Positions 17,922 through 26,117 of a DNA stretch of 64,000 bases are shown here, piece after piece (positions within the stretch are counted from its first letter, which is position 1; every line of letters starts with the position of its first letter). The notes beneath the pieces were generated by a model that was given only the letters and a program-made list of their open reading frames with translations, did not search any database and was not told the origin of the DNA. Position numbers and translations under genes: made by a program. This DNA is from Bacteroidota bacterium (lineage in GTDB: Bacteria; Bacteroidota; Bacteroidia; Chitinophagales; Chitinophagaceae): contig JAFDYF010000100.1 in assembly GCA_018267575.1 (NCBI GenBank), positions 1-64,000 of the forward strand, in the 5' to 3' direction.

Positions 17922-17989
17922 TTTGCCATTGCATAGGCTACCTTTTTTTTATTTATTTGTGTATTGATTTTAACCCTTAAATATTATCT

Positions 17990-18562
17990 ATGAAAAAACT
18001 ACTCACTGTATTTTCGCTACTTGTCTTTGTTCAAGTAGGGTTCTCCCAAAGTTTTATAAACGGCGTTGGCGTTTGTGTTTTTGCAACCGGCGGTTCCAAT
18101 TTTAATACCTTTGTTACTGGCGGTTTTACCTATTCACCAAGAGTAAACATTTCAGAGTCTGAAAATGCTTCTGTCTCCATTGGTCTTCCGATTAGCATTG
18201 GACTCAGTTATTCCAGCAATTCGGTTTCGGGTACGGCTAGCGCTAGTGCCATGGTCAATGCCCCACTGGTAGTGAACTACAATATTGGTTGCGGTTCATC
18301 CAGGGTGAATGAAAACCGTTTTGGTTTTTTTGTTGGTGGTGGTTTTGGCTATCATCTGGCTGCTTATGCAGATAGTTATAGCAATGGCAATAATGCAGAT
18401 GGGTCTACCACGGTAAATTCGTATGGGCCTGTAGGGAATCTGGGGGTACGCCTAGGGGTTGGCCGAGGTTCACACAATATCGAGATCAAAGGATCTTATA
18501 TGAAAGGGCTGGATGTAACCAAGGCTAATATTATTGGTGGTGCCTGCATTTTCAATTTTTAA
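17990..18562 (+). CDS. Small outer-membrane beta-barrel-like protein
   Basis: A 190-residue protein with signal peptide (MKKLLTVFSLLVFVQVGFSQ). The mature part alternates polar and hydrophobic residues with glycine-rich turns (FGFFVGGGFGYHLAAY, GPVGNLGVRLGVGRG) and ends in an aromatic residue (ACIFNF), which suggests an eight-strand outer-membrane barrel. Two cysteines near residues 28 and 103 may pair. I do not recognise a specific family. It is followed by a strong terminator and is probably monocistronic or cotranscribed with the thiolase 68 bp upstream. Confidence 0.7.
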   Translation: MKKLLTVFSLLVFVQVGFSQSFINGVGVCVFATGGSNFNTFVTGGFTYSPRVNISESENASVSIGLPISIGLSYSSNSVSGTASASAMVNAPLVVNYNIGCGSSRVNENRFGFFVGGGFGYHLAAYADSYSNGNNADGSTTVNSYGPVGNLGVRLGVGRGSHNIEIKGSYMKGLDVTKANIIGGACIFNF

Positions 18563-18586
18563 GATTTTTTCTTTCCTAACTTATAG

Positions 18587-18613
18587 CCTTCTGAAATTTC
18601 AGAAGGTTTTTTT
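18587..18613 (+). terminator. Intrinsic terminator of the barrel gene
   Basis: CCTTCTGAAA/TTTCAGAAGG at 18587-18606 is a perfect palindrome followed by a T7 tract at 18607-18613. Confidence 0.9.
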
Positions 18614-18659
18614 GTGCTTGTAGCAGGCGAGATTGTATTCAATAAATCCCGATATTGCA

Positions 18660-19208
18660 ATGGAAACTGCTAACTATAAATCAAAAACATTGTCCTCTAT
18701 AACCATTCAAACAGCCACAGTAGCTCAAACAGCCGACATCGCGAACCTTAGCCGTATTACCTTTTATGATACCTATGCCCAATTCAATACCAAAGAGAAT
18801 ATGGATCAGTTTATCACTGAGCATTTTTCGATAGCTGCATTGACTTCACAAATCAATGACCATAACAATATTTTTTTAATTGCCTATATGGATAATCAAC
18901 CTGTGGGTTATGTAAAAATGCGTGAAGGCAAAATACCTGAAGGACTCGGGGAGGAGAAAGCCATAGAGATTGAACGGATATATGCGCTGAAAAATGTGAT
19001 TGGGCAAGGCGTTGGAAAGTCTTTGATGTTGGAATCGATTGCCACCGCAAAAGCAAAGGGCAAAAAAATGATTTGGTTGGGGGTTTGGCAACAAAATAGC
19101 TCTGCTTTGCAGTTCTATAAAAAATTTGGTTTTAAAGAGTTTGGTACGCATATTTTTATGTTGGGTGAAGACCCGCAGACCGACTTTTTGATGCGGAAAA
19201 TGATCTAA
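18660..19208 (+). CDS. GNAT family N-acetyltransferase
   Basis: A 182-residue acetyl-CoA-dependent transferase. The start METANYKSK is preferred to an ATG nine codons upstream, which lies close behind the terminator; this choice is not certain. GNAT motifs are clear: the strand FLIAYMDNQPVGYVKM, motif A IEIERIYALKNVIGQGVGKSL with the Q/RxxGxG/A loop, and the C-terminal WLGVWQQNSSALQFYKKFGF. The substrate is unknown. Many relatives act on amino acids, polyamines or ribosomal protein termini. Confidence 0.85.
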   Translation: METANYKSKTLSSITIQTATVAQTADIANLSRITFYDTYAQFNTKENMDQFITEHFSIAALTSQINDHNNIFLIAYMDNQPVGYVKMREGKIPEGLGEEKAIEIERIYALKNVIGQGVGKSLMLESIATAKAKGKKMIWLGVWQQNSSALQFYKKFGFKEFGTHIFMLGEDPQTDFLMRKMI

Positions 19209-19254
19209 CAACTAGCAAAAGACACAAGATATTTTCAAAATAAATTTACAGTGT

Positions 19255-19626
19255 ATGAAAACAATAGTATCCCTTCTGATTGCTTTTATAGCCATGGAAC
19301 ATTTATTTTTTCTTTGGTTTGAGATGTTCGCTTGGGAAACAGCGGGGAAGAAAATTTTTAAAGGGGCTTTGCCAAGTGAAATGTTCAAGCCCACTAAAAC
19401 CCTTGCTGCCAACCAAGGCCTTTATAATGGTTTTCTGGCGGCAGGGCTTATTTGGTCGTTATTTATTAGTGATGGAATTTGGAAATCAAGGATTGCAGCA
19501 TTTTTTCTTTGCTGCATAATCGTAGCCGGATTGTTCGGCACAGTTACGGCCAGCAAAAAAATATTTTTTGTACAGGCCTTGCCTTCAATCATCGCATTGA
19601 TTTTTTTGATTTTAGGATATTTCTAA
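19255..19626 (+). CDS. DUF1304 family membrane protein
   Basis: A 123-residue inner-membrane protein with four predicted spans. It carries the family landmarks MEHLFFLWFEMFAW near the N-terminus, LAANQGLYNGFLAAGLIW in the middle, and a glycine-containing third span (IVAGLFGTVTASKK). The biochemical role of DUF1304 is not known. It ends 31 bp from the end of the convergent ypdA gene. Confidence 0.82.
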   Translation: MKTIVSLLIAFIAMEHLFFLWFEMFAWETAGKKIFKGALPSEMFKPTKTLAANQGLYNGFLAAGLIWSLFISDGIWKSRIAAFFLCCIIVAGLFGTVTASKKIFFVQALPSIIALIFLILGYF

Positions 19627-19657
19627 AAAATAGACTAAAGGGAAAATCTACAGTGAG

Positions 19658-20629
19658 CTAAGATTGTTTTTTTAAAATGGCAGCTATAATTTTTTCTGCA
19701 TGGTCTCTGGAGTTTTCGATAAACCATAAATGGGTATTCATCCCACCACAAACCACACCGGCTAGATAAATATTTTTCTGATTGGTCTCCATGGTTTCAG
19801 GGTTATAATCTGGTTGTAGGTTTTGGTCATTTGATAAATGGATACCAGCCTTTCTTAGAAAATCAAAATTGGGTTGATAACCTGTTAGGGCAATCACATA
19901 ATCGTTGGGTAGGGTAATGTTTCCTTCAGGGGTTTTCACATCTATTTCTTTTTCACGTATAGCTATGACCGTGGAATTGAAATAAGCTTTGATGGATCCC
20001 TCTTTAATGCGGTTCTCGATATCGGGCTTTACCCAATATTTCACACGTTCGCCAATGGCGGCATCCCGCACAATCATCGTTACCGCTGCGCCTTTCCGAT
20101 AGGTTTCCAGTGCGGCATCCACCGCTGAGTTGCTGGCGCCTACCACAGTTACATTTTGCAAGGCATAAAAATGGGGTTCTTTATAATAATGCACCACCTT
20201 GGGCAGGTCTTCACCCGGTACGTTCATGAGTACGGGAATATCATAAAAGCCGGTCGCAATCACTATGCTTTTGCTGAGGTAGCAAGCAACGCTGGTTTGC
20301 ACCTGATATTGGTTGCCCACCGGACTGATCCTTTTTACTTCTTCCTGTAAACGGATCTGCAAGTGATTAGATACCGCAATGCGCCTATAATACTCCAATG
20401 CTTCCGGTCGGGTGGGTTTGATATTATTGCTCACAAAAGGCACGCCGCCAATCTCGATTTTTTCCGAAGTAGAAAAAAAGGTCATATTGATGGGATAATT
20501 GTACAGCGAATTCACCAAACATCCTTTTTCTAAGATCAGGTATTTCAGGTTCGCTTTTTTTGCCTCAATGCCGCAGGACAGACCAATCGGCCCTGCCCCT
20601 ATAATGATGAGGTCGTAGTTTGTTTCCAT
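19658..20629 (-). CDS. ypdA: YpdA-type putative bacillithiol disulfide reductase
   Basis: A 323-residue FAD/NAD(P)H oxidoreductase. The dinucleotide fold YDLIIIGAGPIGLSCGIEA is at the N-terminus, a second one in VTVVGASNSAVDAAL near residue 169, and the C-terminal YLAGVVCGGMNTHLWFIENSRDH is typical of the YpdA family, which is found in bacillithiol-using Firmicutes and Bacteroidota. The thioredoxin-reductase CxxC pair is absent, as expected. The start METNYD is used rather than an ATG four codons upstream. Other bacillithiol genes (bshA-C) are not in this window. Confidence 0.88.
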   Translation of the reverse strand: METNYDLIIIGAGPIGLSCGIEAKKANLKYLILEKGCLVNSLYNYPINMTFFSTSEKIEIGGVPFVSNNIKPTRPEALEYYRRIAVSNHLQIRLQEEVKRISPVGNQYQVQTSVACYLSKSIVIATGFYDIPVLMNVPGEDLPKVVHYYKEPHFYALQNVTVVGASNSAVDAALETYRKGAAVTMIVRDAAIGERVKYWVKPDIENRIKEGSIKAYFNSTVIAIREKEIDVKTPEGNITLPNDYVIALTGYQPNFDFLRKAGIHLSNDQNLQPDYNPETMETNQKNIYLAGVVCGGMNTHLWFIENSRDHAEKIIAAILKKQS

Positions 20630-20891
20630 ATTCAATGTCAAAATTACGCTTTCGGGTTTGTATTATATAAACGATGTGGCGAAAGTCTGTAAAACTCGTT
20701 CTAGTTGTTTTTCCAAAACCAGAGCCAGGTTTGGTCAATCGCTCTTGTTTGGTTTCCTTCCTAAACTTTCTTAGTTTATTAATAGATGTATGAAACCCCG
20801 GAATACCATAAAACAATAAATTTTTTGGGTTCCGATTATAGTTTAATGCGTATCACTTAAAAATGGTACATTCATTGATTAAAATGATTTT

Positions 20892-21827
20892 ATGGAAATT
20901 TTGTCTTCCTATTGGTGGATTATTTTAATCCTAGTTTTTATTTTCAGTGGTCTCGTTACGGTAAATCAAGGGTTCATCAACGTGATTACGATGTTCGGGA
21001 AATATCGGCGTATCATGAGTCCGGGGCTAAATTTTAAAATTCCTTTTCTGGAACAGGTGGCTAAGCGCATCAGCATCCAGAACCGTTCCGTGGAACTGGA
21101 GTTTCAGGCTGTGACTGTCGATCAGGCGAATGTCTATTTCAAAAGCATGTTGCTATATGCTGTGCAGAATGCTGACGAGGAAACCATAAAAAAAGTAGCA
21201 TTTAAATTTATTTCCGACAGAGACCTAATGCAAGCGCTTACACGTACTATCGAAGGCAGTATCCGGGCTTTTGTGGCTACAAAAAAACAGGCAGAGATAT
21301 TGGGCCTCAGAAAAGATATTGTGGAATTTGTGAAAGACCAGATTGATCATTCTCTGGAAGAGTGGGGCTATCATTTGATGGATCTGCAAATCAACGATAT
21401 CACCTTTGACCAAGCCATTATTGACTCGATGAGCAAAGTGGTAGCAAGTAATAATTTGAAAGCAGCCGCCGAAAATGAAGGTCAGGCTTTATTGATTACC
21501 AAAACAAAAGCCGCGGAAGCGGAGGGAAATGCCATCAAGATTTCTGCTGAGGCCGAAAAGCAGGCAGCGATGTTACGAGGTCAAGGGGTTGCCCTTTTCC
21601 GGGAAGAAGTGGCCAAGGGTATGAGCGAAGCGGCCGACCAAATGAAGAAGGCCAACTTGGACACCAATGTCATTCTTTTTAGTATGTGGACCGAGGCCAT
21701 CAAGAATTTTGCAGAAGTGGGTAAGGGGAATATCATCTTCTTGGATGGTAGTGCTGATGGCATGCAAAAAACAATGTCACAAATTCAGGCATTGATGCTA
21801 AAACAAAGTAGTGGAACTTCTAATTAA
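20892..21827 (+). CDS. SPFH/Band 7 membrane protein
   Basis: A 311-residue stomatin/prohibitin-like protein with one N-terminal membrane anchor (WWIILILVFIFSGLVTV), followed by the Band 7 domain (GFINVITMFGKYRRIMSPGLNFKIPF onward) and a long alanine/glutamate-rich coiled coil (KAAAENEGQALLITKTKAAE region, residues about 195-250). SPFH proteins form oligomeric rings at the membrane and are linked to proteases or lipid domains. No NfeD-like partner gene is adjacent. It is convergent with the next gene, 47 bp apart. Confidence 0.85.
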   Translation: MEILSSYWWIILILVFIFSGLVTVNQGFINVITMFGKYRRIMSPGLNFKIPFLEQVAKRISIQNRSVELEFQAVTVDQANVYFKSMLLYAVQNADEETIKKVAFKFISDRDLMQALTRTIEGSIRAFVATKKQAEILGLRKDIVEFVKDQIDHSLEEWGYHLMDLQINDITFDQAIIDSMSKVVASNNLKAAAENEGQALLITKTKAAEAEGNAIKISAEAEKQAAMLRGQGVALFREEVAKGMSEAADQMKKANLDTNVILFSMWTEAIKNFAEVGKGNIIFLDGSADGMQKTMSQIQALMLKQSSGTSN

Positions 21828-21874
21828 TTTATTAATAAAATTGGCGGGGACAAAATGTTGAGATCATAATGCAA

Positions 21875-23179
21875 TTATGCATCCCCGTCAATATTACTTT
21901 CTTCCGGGTTGATAAAGTTCACCAATACTTTATCTATACGTTGGGCATCCATATCAATGATCTCGAATTTAAAATCTTTCCATTCCAAGGTTTCTCCAGT
22001 ATGCGGGATCCGTTCCAATTGGTGCAGTATAAAACCCGCCAGCGTATCAAATTCTTGATCTCCTTCATTCATCCAGTCTGCCTTGTCGAAATGCGTTAGA
22101 AAATCATAAAAAGGAATTTGTCCATCCACTAAATAGGACCCATCACCTCTTTCTGTTATTTCATAATCGTTGGTGTGAGGTTGCGGAAGGTCACCAATAA
22201 TGGCCTCAAGGATATCTGTAAGCGTGATTATTCCTAAAAGACTGCCATACTCATCAACAATAAAGCAGCAATGAATTTTGGTTTGCCTAAATTTTTCAAG
22301 TACTTGATAGGCACTATTGTTTTCAGGAACGAACATAGGCTTGGCCGCAAAATCTTTAAAAGGCCTATTGTCATCATTTATATAAAGGTCTTTGATGGAA
22401 ACTACCCCTTTTACATCATCAATATCCCCATCACAGACTGGATAAAAAGAATGGGTTTCCTTAAGGATTTTTTCTTTGATCAAAGTTTCGTTCTCATGAA
22501 TATCGAACCAGACGATATCGCTCCTATGCGTCATCAAGGAAGTAATATTGCGGTCGCCCAGATGGAATACCCTTTCGATGATTTCCTGTTCGGTTTCTTC
22601 AATTTCCCCTTGCTCGGTTCCTTCACTAATCATGGCCTTTATTTCTTCTTCGGTTACATTGCTGTCTCTAGAGGGTTTTATATCCAAAATTTTAAAAAAA
22701 AGGTTGCTGGTAGTATTCAATAACCAGATGATGGGGTAGGTAGCTTTTGAAAGCAGTTGCATAGGTCGGGCCACAATCCTGGCAATCTGTTCGGCACGGA
22801 AAATACCGGTACGCTTCGGCAATAGTTCTCCAAAGATGATCAATAGGAAGGTAACGATGGTTTCAATAAAAACGGTCGAAATGTTTGATGCATAGGGCTT
22901 CAGGAAATCTATTTGACTCAAATGAGGGGTTAGGTAATGGCTGAATTTTTCGCCAGAATAAAAACCAATCAGTATGGAGAAAACGGTGATGCCTAACTGT
23001 ACTGTTGAAAGAAACAATTCGGGGTTTTCGGCCAACTTTAATGCGGCTTTTGCTCTGCTGTCCCCTTTTTCGGCCATGCTTTCCAATTTGGTTTTGCGTG
23101 CAGAAACCAAGGAGATTTCGGCCATCACAAAAATCCCGTTCAGGAAAATCAAGCATATCAATATTATAATTTCGATCAT
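21875..23179 (-). CDS. CNNM/CorC-HlyC family transporter-like protein
   Basis: A 434-residue inner-membrane protein with the standard order: DUF21 transmembrane domain (residues 1-190, beginning IEIIILICLIFLNGIFVMAEISLV), a CBS-domain pair (about 205-335; SLMTHRSDIVWF and LLGIITLTDILEAIIG) and a C-terminal CorC/HlyC associated domain (YLVDGQIPFYDFL). Relatives are implicated in magnesium or cobalt export, not in hemolysis as older names suggest. Its ATG overlaps the stop of the PAP2 gene by 4 bp (ATGA), so the two are translationally coupled. Confidence 0.9.
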   Translation of the reverse strand: MIEIIILICLIFLNGIFVMAEISLVSARKTKLESMAEKGDSRAKAALKLAENPELFLSTVQLGITVFSILIGFYSGEKFSHYLTPHLSQIDFLKPYASNISTVFIETIVTFLLIIFGELLPKRTGIFRAEQIARIVARPMQLLSKATYPIIWLLNTTSNLFFKILDIKPSRDSNVTEEEIKAMISEGTEQGEIEETEQEIIERVFHLGDRNITSLMTHRSDIVWFDIHENETLIKEKILKETHSFYPVCDGDIDDVKGVVSIKDLYINDDNRPFKDFAAKPMFVPENNSAYQVLEKFRQTKIHCCFIVDEYGSLLGIITLTDILEAIIGDLPQPHTNDYEITERGDGSYLVDGQIPFYDFLTHFDKADWMNEGDQEFDTLAGFILHQLERIPHTGETLEWKDFKFEIIDMDAQRIDKVLVNFINPEESNIDGDA

Positions 23180-23793
23180 ATCGCTGTGTTGATTTTTTTG
23201 AGTGAGCCAAAATTTTTCTTAAAAAAAAGGCTCATCAAAAACCCAATAATACCTCCTACAAGAAGGCCTCCAATAATATCGGAGGGATAATGCACACCCA
23301 CATAGATTTGTGCGTAGGAAATTGCGAAGGCCCAAACAAAAACCAATGCCCACCAATTGCTGGTATGCTTTAACGTTAAAAAAATAAATACCGCTGCTGA
23401 TAAATGATTGCATGCATGCGAAGAGGTAAAGCTGCCATTCTGAGGGCAATATTTGGCCAGCATGCGTACATAGGGGCTCATCACGGGATCCATGCAGGGT
23501 CTTAAGCGCCCCACCCAAGGTTTGATGATACTGCTGCTGATCAAATCACTGATGATGGCGGTCATGCCGAGTGTTAGGCACCACCAAGATCCTTGCTTTG
23601 AAAAATTCAGCAAGGCAAAAACCAAAAGGAACAAATAGAAAGGCAGCCAGATTTCCGATTCTCTAAGGAAGGGGAGCACATGGTCAAAAAACGGGTTGGT
23701 CCACTCCCTATTGATTTTTGTGAAAAGTCCAAAGTCAAGTTCAAGTGCCCTTTGAAAAAAATAGTAATGATCAGCGTTATCAAGTAAAATCAT
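23176..23793 (-). CDS. PAP2 family membrane phosphatase
   Basis: A 205-residue inner-membrane lipid phosphatase. It has the three PAP2 motifs: KPWVGRLRP (KxxxxxRP), GSFTSSHACNHL (PSGH variant with the catalytic His) and IYVGVHYPSDIIGG (last His and Asp), in a protein with five to six spans. Likely substrates are undecaprenyl pyrophosphate or phosphatidate-type lipids. It is the first gene of a two-gene unit with the CNNM/CorC protein. Confidence 0.88.
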   Translation of the reverse strand: MILLDNADHYYFFQRALELDFGLFTKINREWTNPFFDHVLPFLRESEIWLPFYLFLLVFALLNFSKQGSWWCLTLGMTAIISDLISSSIIKPWVGRLRPCMDPVMSPYVRMLAKYCPQNGSFTSSHACNHLSAAVFIFLTLKHTSNWWALVFVWAFAISYAQIYVGVHYPSDIIGGLLVGGIIGFLMSLFFKKNFGSLKKINTAI

Positions 23794-23970
23794 GATGACA
23801 AAAATAATTGCAATAATTTTAACGCTAATTACTTAAACGTTATGAAATCAGGGCTAAAGATACCTAAATTGATTTGTTTGAGACCTGGCTTCTTGTCAAA
23901 GGAAAACTTTTTTCTGATATCCAAGCATTTTTTAATCATCAGTTCCATAATGAACCCTGTTTCGGCTCCC

Positions 23971-26052
23971 ATGCTTAAAAAATGGAGGGTTTATGGATGT
24001 GGTATTTTGTTTGCCTGTTGCTGTGTAGGCTGTTGGGGGAAACAACAAAACCAGGTTCAACAATTGCCTTTGGCAAAAAGTCACCTGCCTGGCTGTGAAA
24101 CTCCCCAAAAAATTGTGGTCCACAAGGAAAATGTGTATGATTTAAGTGGGTATGAAGATGAGGGCAAGGGGATTCCTTATAATTTGTTTGATGAAAACGA
24201 TTTTGTTGATCCCCGTTCAGAAAACAAAATTGCTGAAAACTATATTCCAGTTACTGATCCTCAACCCACCGCTCAACCCGCTATCTATTTTCCAAAAGGA
24301 AAAGGAAATCGGATTGTGGTGGATTTGCAAACTGCCTATCAGATTTCGGAAGCTTATTTGTATGACCGCTCAAACTCGTCCGATAGTATATGGATTTATA
24401 CCGGGGATATGCTTCATTGGAACCTGAAGGCCACTCTGGTAACCGTGGGTTCATCCAGAAGCTGGGGTTGGCGGAAGTTTTTACTAAACGACAGTGCCAG
24501 ATTTGTAATGATCCGATTTGAAAGCTATGAAAAAGCCATCACAGAAATGGTTCTCTATGGTTGTCCTTATGCAAAACCGCCAATGGAAGCCACGGTTCAA
24601 CCCACAATGCCCAGGTTCAGTAAAACCATGATGAAGGATTTTTTGGGTGCAAATAATTATCAACAGGTGTCCACCAAATGGGCAAAGCCATTTCATTATT
24701 TAAGACTCTATTCCTTCGCCGTTGATTTTGATAATGATATCGTGAATCCCTATCCCAAAAACAAGTACAATATGCTCCATTTTGTTGACTGGGGTAATCA
24801 GGGAACCGACTACTCATTTTTCTTTGACAGTCTGGTGAACCAAAATAATAGCAATGTATGGTGCAGTATTAGGGGATTGCCTGCATCCGCAAATGAAAAA
24901 CAATTTCAGGACAATCGTCCAGTCACATTGCCAGGCATGGACCCAGAAAATCCTTTGAGTTATGCTCGCCATAGCAATATGATGTGGAATATTGCCGCCT
25001 ATTTTGGCAAGCATTACGTGGATACCAACCTGGTCCGACTCTCCCATCCTTATAAAAAACATAGGAAGGGGGTAATGGAAATTTATGAAAATGGAAATGA
25101 GGAAGATGCGATATGGTTTGGTGAAAAATACCAGAACCCAATGGCTTATTTTGCACAGAGCAGCGCTGATTATGACGGGCATGAAGGAAGACTACCCCAA
25201 AACTGTGGTATCAAAAATGCAGATAGTACTAGCAAGTTAATGACTAGCGGATTGATTGAGCTAGACACTAACCGAATAAGGGTTTATAAATTTTTATGCA
25301 ACACACTTCGTAGGGATAAAAAATTTATTTGGGATGGGGGCATTCAGTACCATCATTATTCTACCAATGGCAAACATGGGATTAGTCCAGAGGAAGATTC
25401 CATGCGCTCAAAATTGGCCAAGGCCCGTGCTGCTACTTTCAAGATTGCACCAGAAGTGCCTGTTTTCTTAGGCGAAAATGGGTACGATAAGAACCAGCAA
25501 ACAAGACAAGCTACCCCGATGATCCCGGGCTATAACGAGGAGCAGTCCCAAGCTGTTTTTATTCTTCGCTCTATCAATGCCACCGCTTTTTCAGGCTTCG
25601 ATGCGTATATACTTTATTGGTTGATGGATAACGATCCGCCAGAAAACAACAATGTATATTTAACCTGCGGGGTGCTTCGTCGTAAACCAGATGGTTCTAC
25701 AGAACCCTATATATCCTGGTTCTACATCAGTAGTTTTGTGAATGCATTGGCCAATTATATGCCAGATGATATTATCAGCGAGAAAGGAAATGTTTGGTTG
25801 TATAAATACAGAAACAAACTTTCACCTGATTCTGTTGCTTATTTTGTGTATTGTCCAACCCATAATGGAACTAGAGTGGAGAATTATCCGCTCAAGGTGG
25901 GGAATATACATAACCAAGAAGCCCGACAATTTGAATTTATCGACTTTTCAGAGCATGGGAAAGAAACCAATCTCAAATCATTGAATGGACTGCTATCCAT
26001 CAACGTTGATGAGAAGCCGAAAATCATTATACTGAAGGAAGCCAAAAAATAG
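23971..26052 (+). CDS. Putative glycosidase lipoprotein with discoidin-like N-domain
   Basis: The longest frame opens at 23842, but the start at MLKKWRVYGCGILFACC (23971) gives a short lipoprotein signal with a cysteine-rich lipobox (CVGC) and a 693-residue protein. Residues about 110-210 (IVVDLQTAYQISEAYLYD, RFVMIRFESYE) resemble an F5/8-type carbohydrate-binding fold. The larger C-terminal part looks like a TIM-barrel hydrolase: FHYLRLYSFAVDFD, WDGGIQYHHYS, and FLGENGYDKN, where the glutamate of GEN(G) would fit a GH-A clan nucleophile. I do not recognise the exact family. It is probably surface-exposed and acts on a polysaccharide. Confidence 0.6.
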   Translation: MLKKWRVYGCGILFACCCVGCWGKQQNQVQQLPLAKSHLPGCETPQKIVVHKENVYDLSGYEDEGKGIPYNLFDENDFVDPRSENKIAENYIPVTDPQPTAQPAIYFPKGKGNRIVVDLQTAYQISEAYLYDRSNSSDSIWIYTGDMLHWNLKATLVTVGSSRSWGWRKFLLNDSARFVMIRFESYEKAITEMVLYGCPYAKPPMEATVQPTMPRFSKTMMKDFLGANNYQQVSTKWAKPFHYLRLYSFAVDFDNDIVNPYPKNKYNMLHFVDWGNQGTDYSFFFDSLVNQNNSNVWCSIRGLPASANEKQFQDNRPVTLPGMDPENPLSYARHSNMMWNIAAYFGKHYVDTNLVRLSHPYKKHRKGVMEIYENGNEEDAIWFGEKYQNPMAYFAQSSADYDGHEGRLPQNCGIKNADSTSKLMTSGLIELDTNRIRVYKFLCNTLRRDKKFIWDGGIQYHHYSTNGKHGISPEEDSMRSKLAKARAATFKIAPEVPVFLGENGYDKNQQTRQATPMIPGYNEEQSQAVFILRSINATAFSGFDAYILYWLMDNDPPENNNVYLTCGVLRRKPDGSTEPYISWFYISSFVNALANYMPDDIISEKGNVWLYKYRNKLSPDSVAYFVYCPTHNGTRVENYPLKVGNIHNQEARQFEFIDFSEHGKETNLKSLNGLLSINVDEKPKIIILKEAKK

Positions 26053-26117
26053 TTGATAGGTCGAATGGGCTGTATAAAATTGTCAGCAAGCATTCAACCT
26101 ATCAATCATTCCAATGA

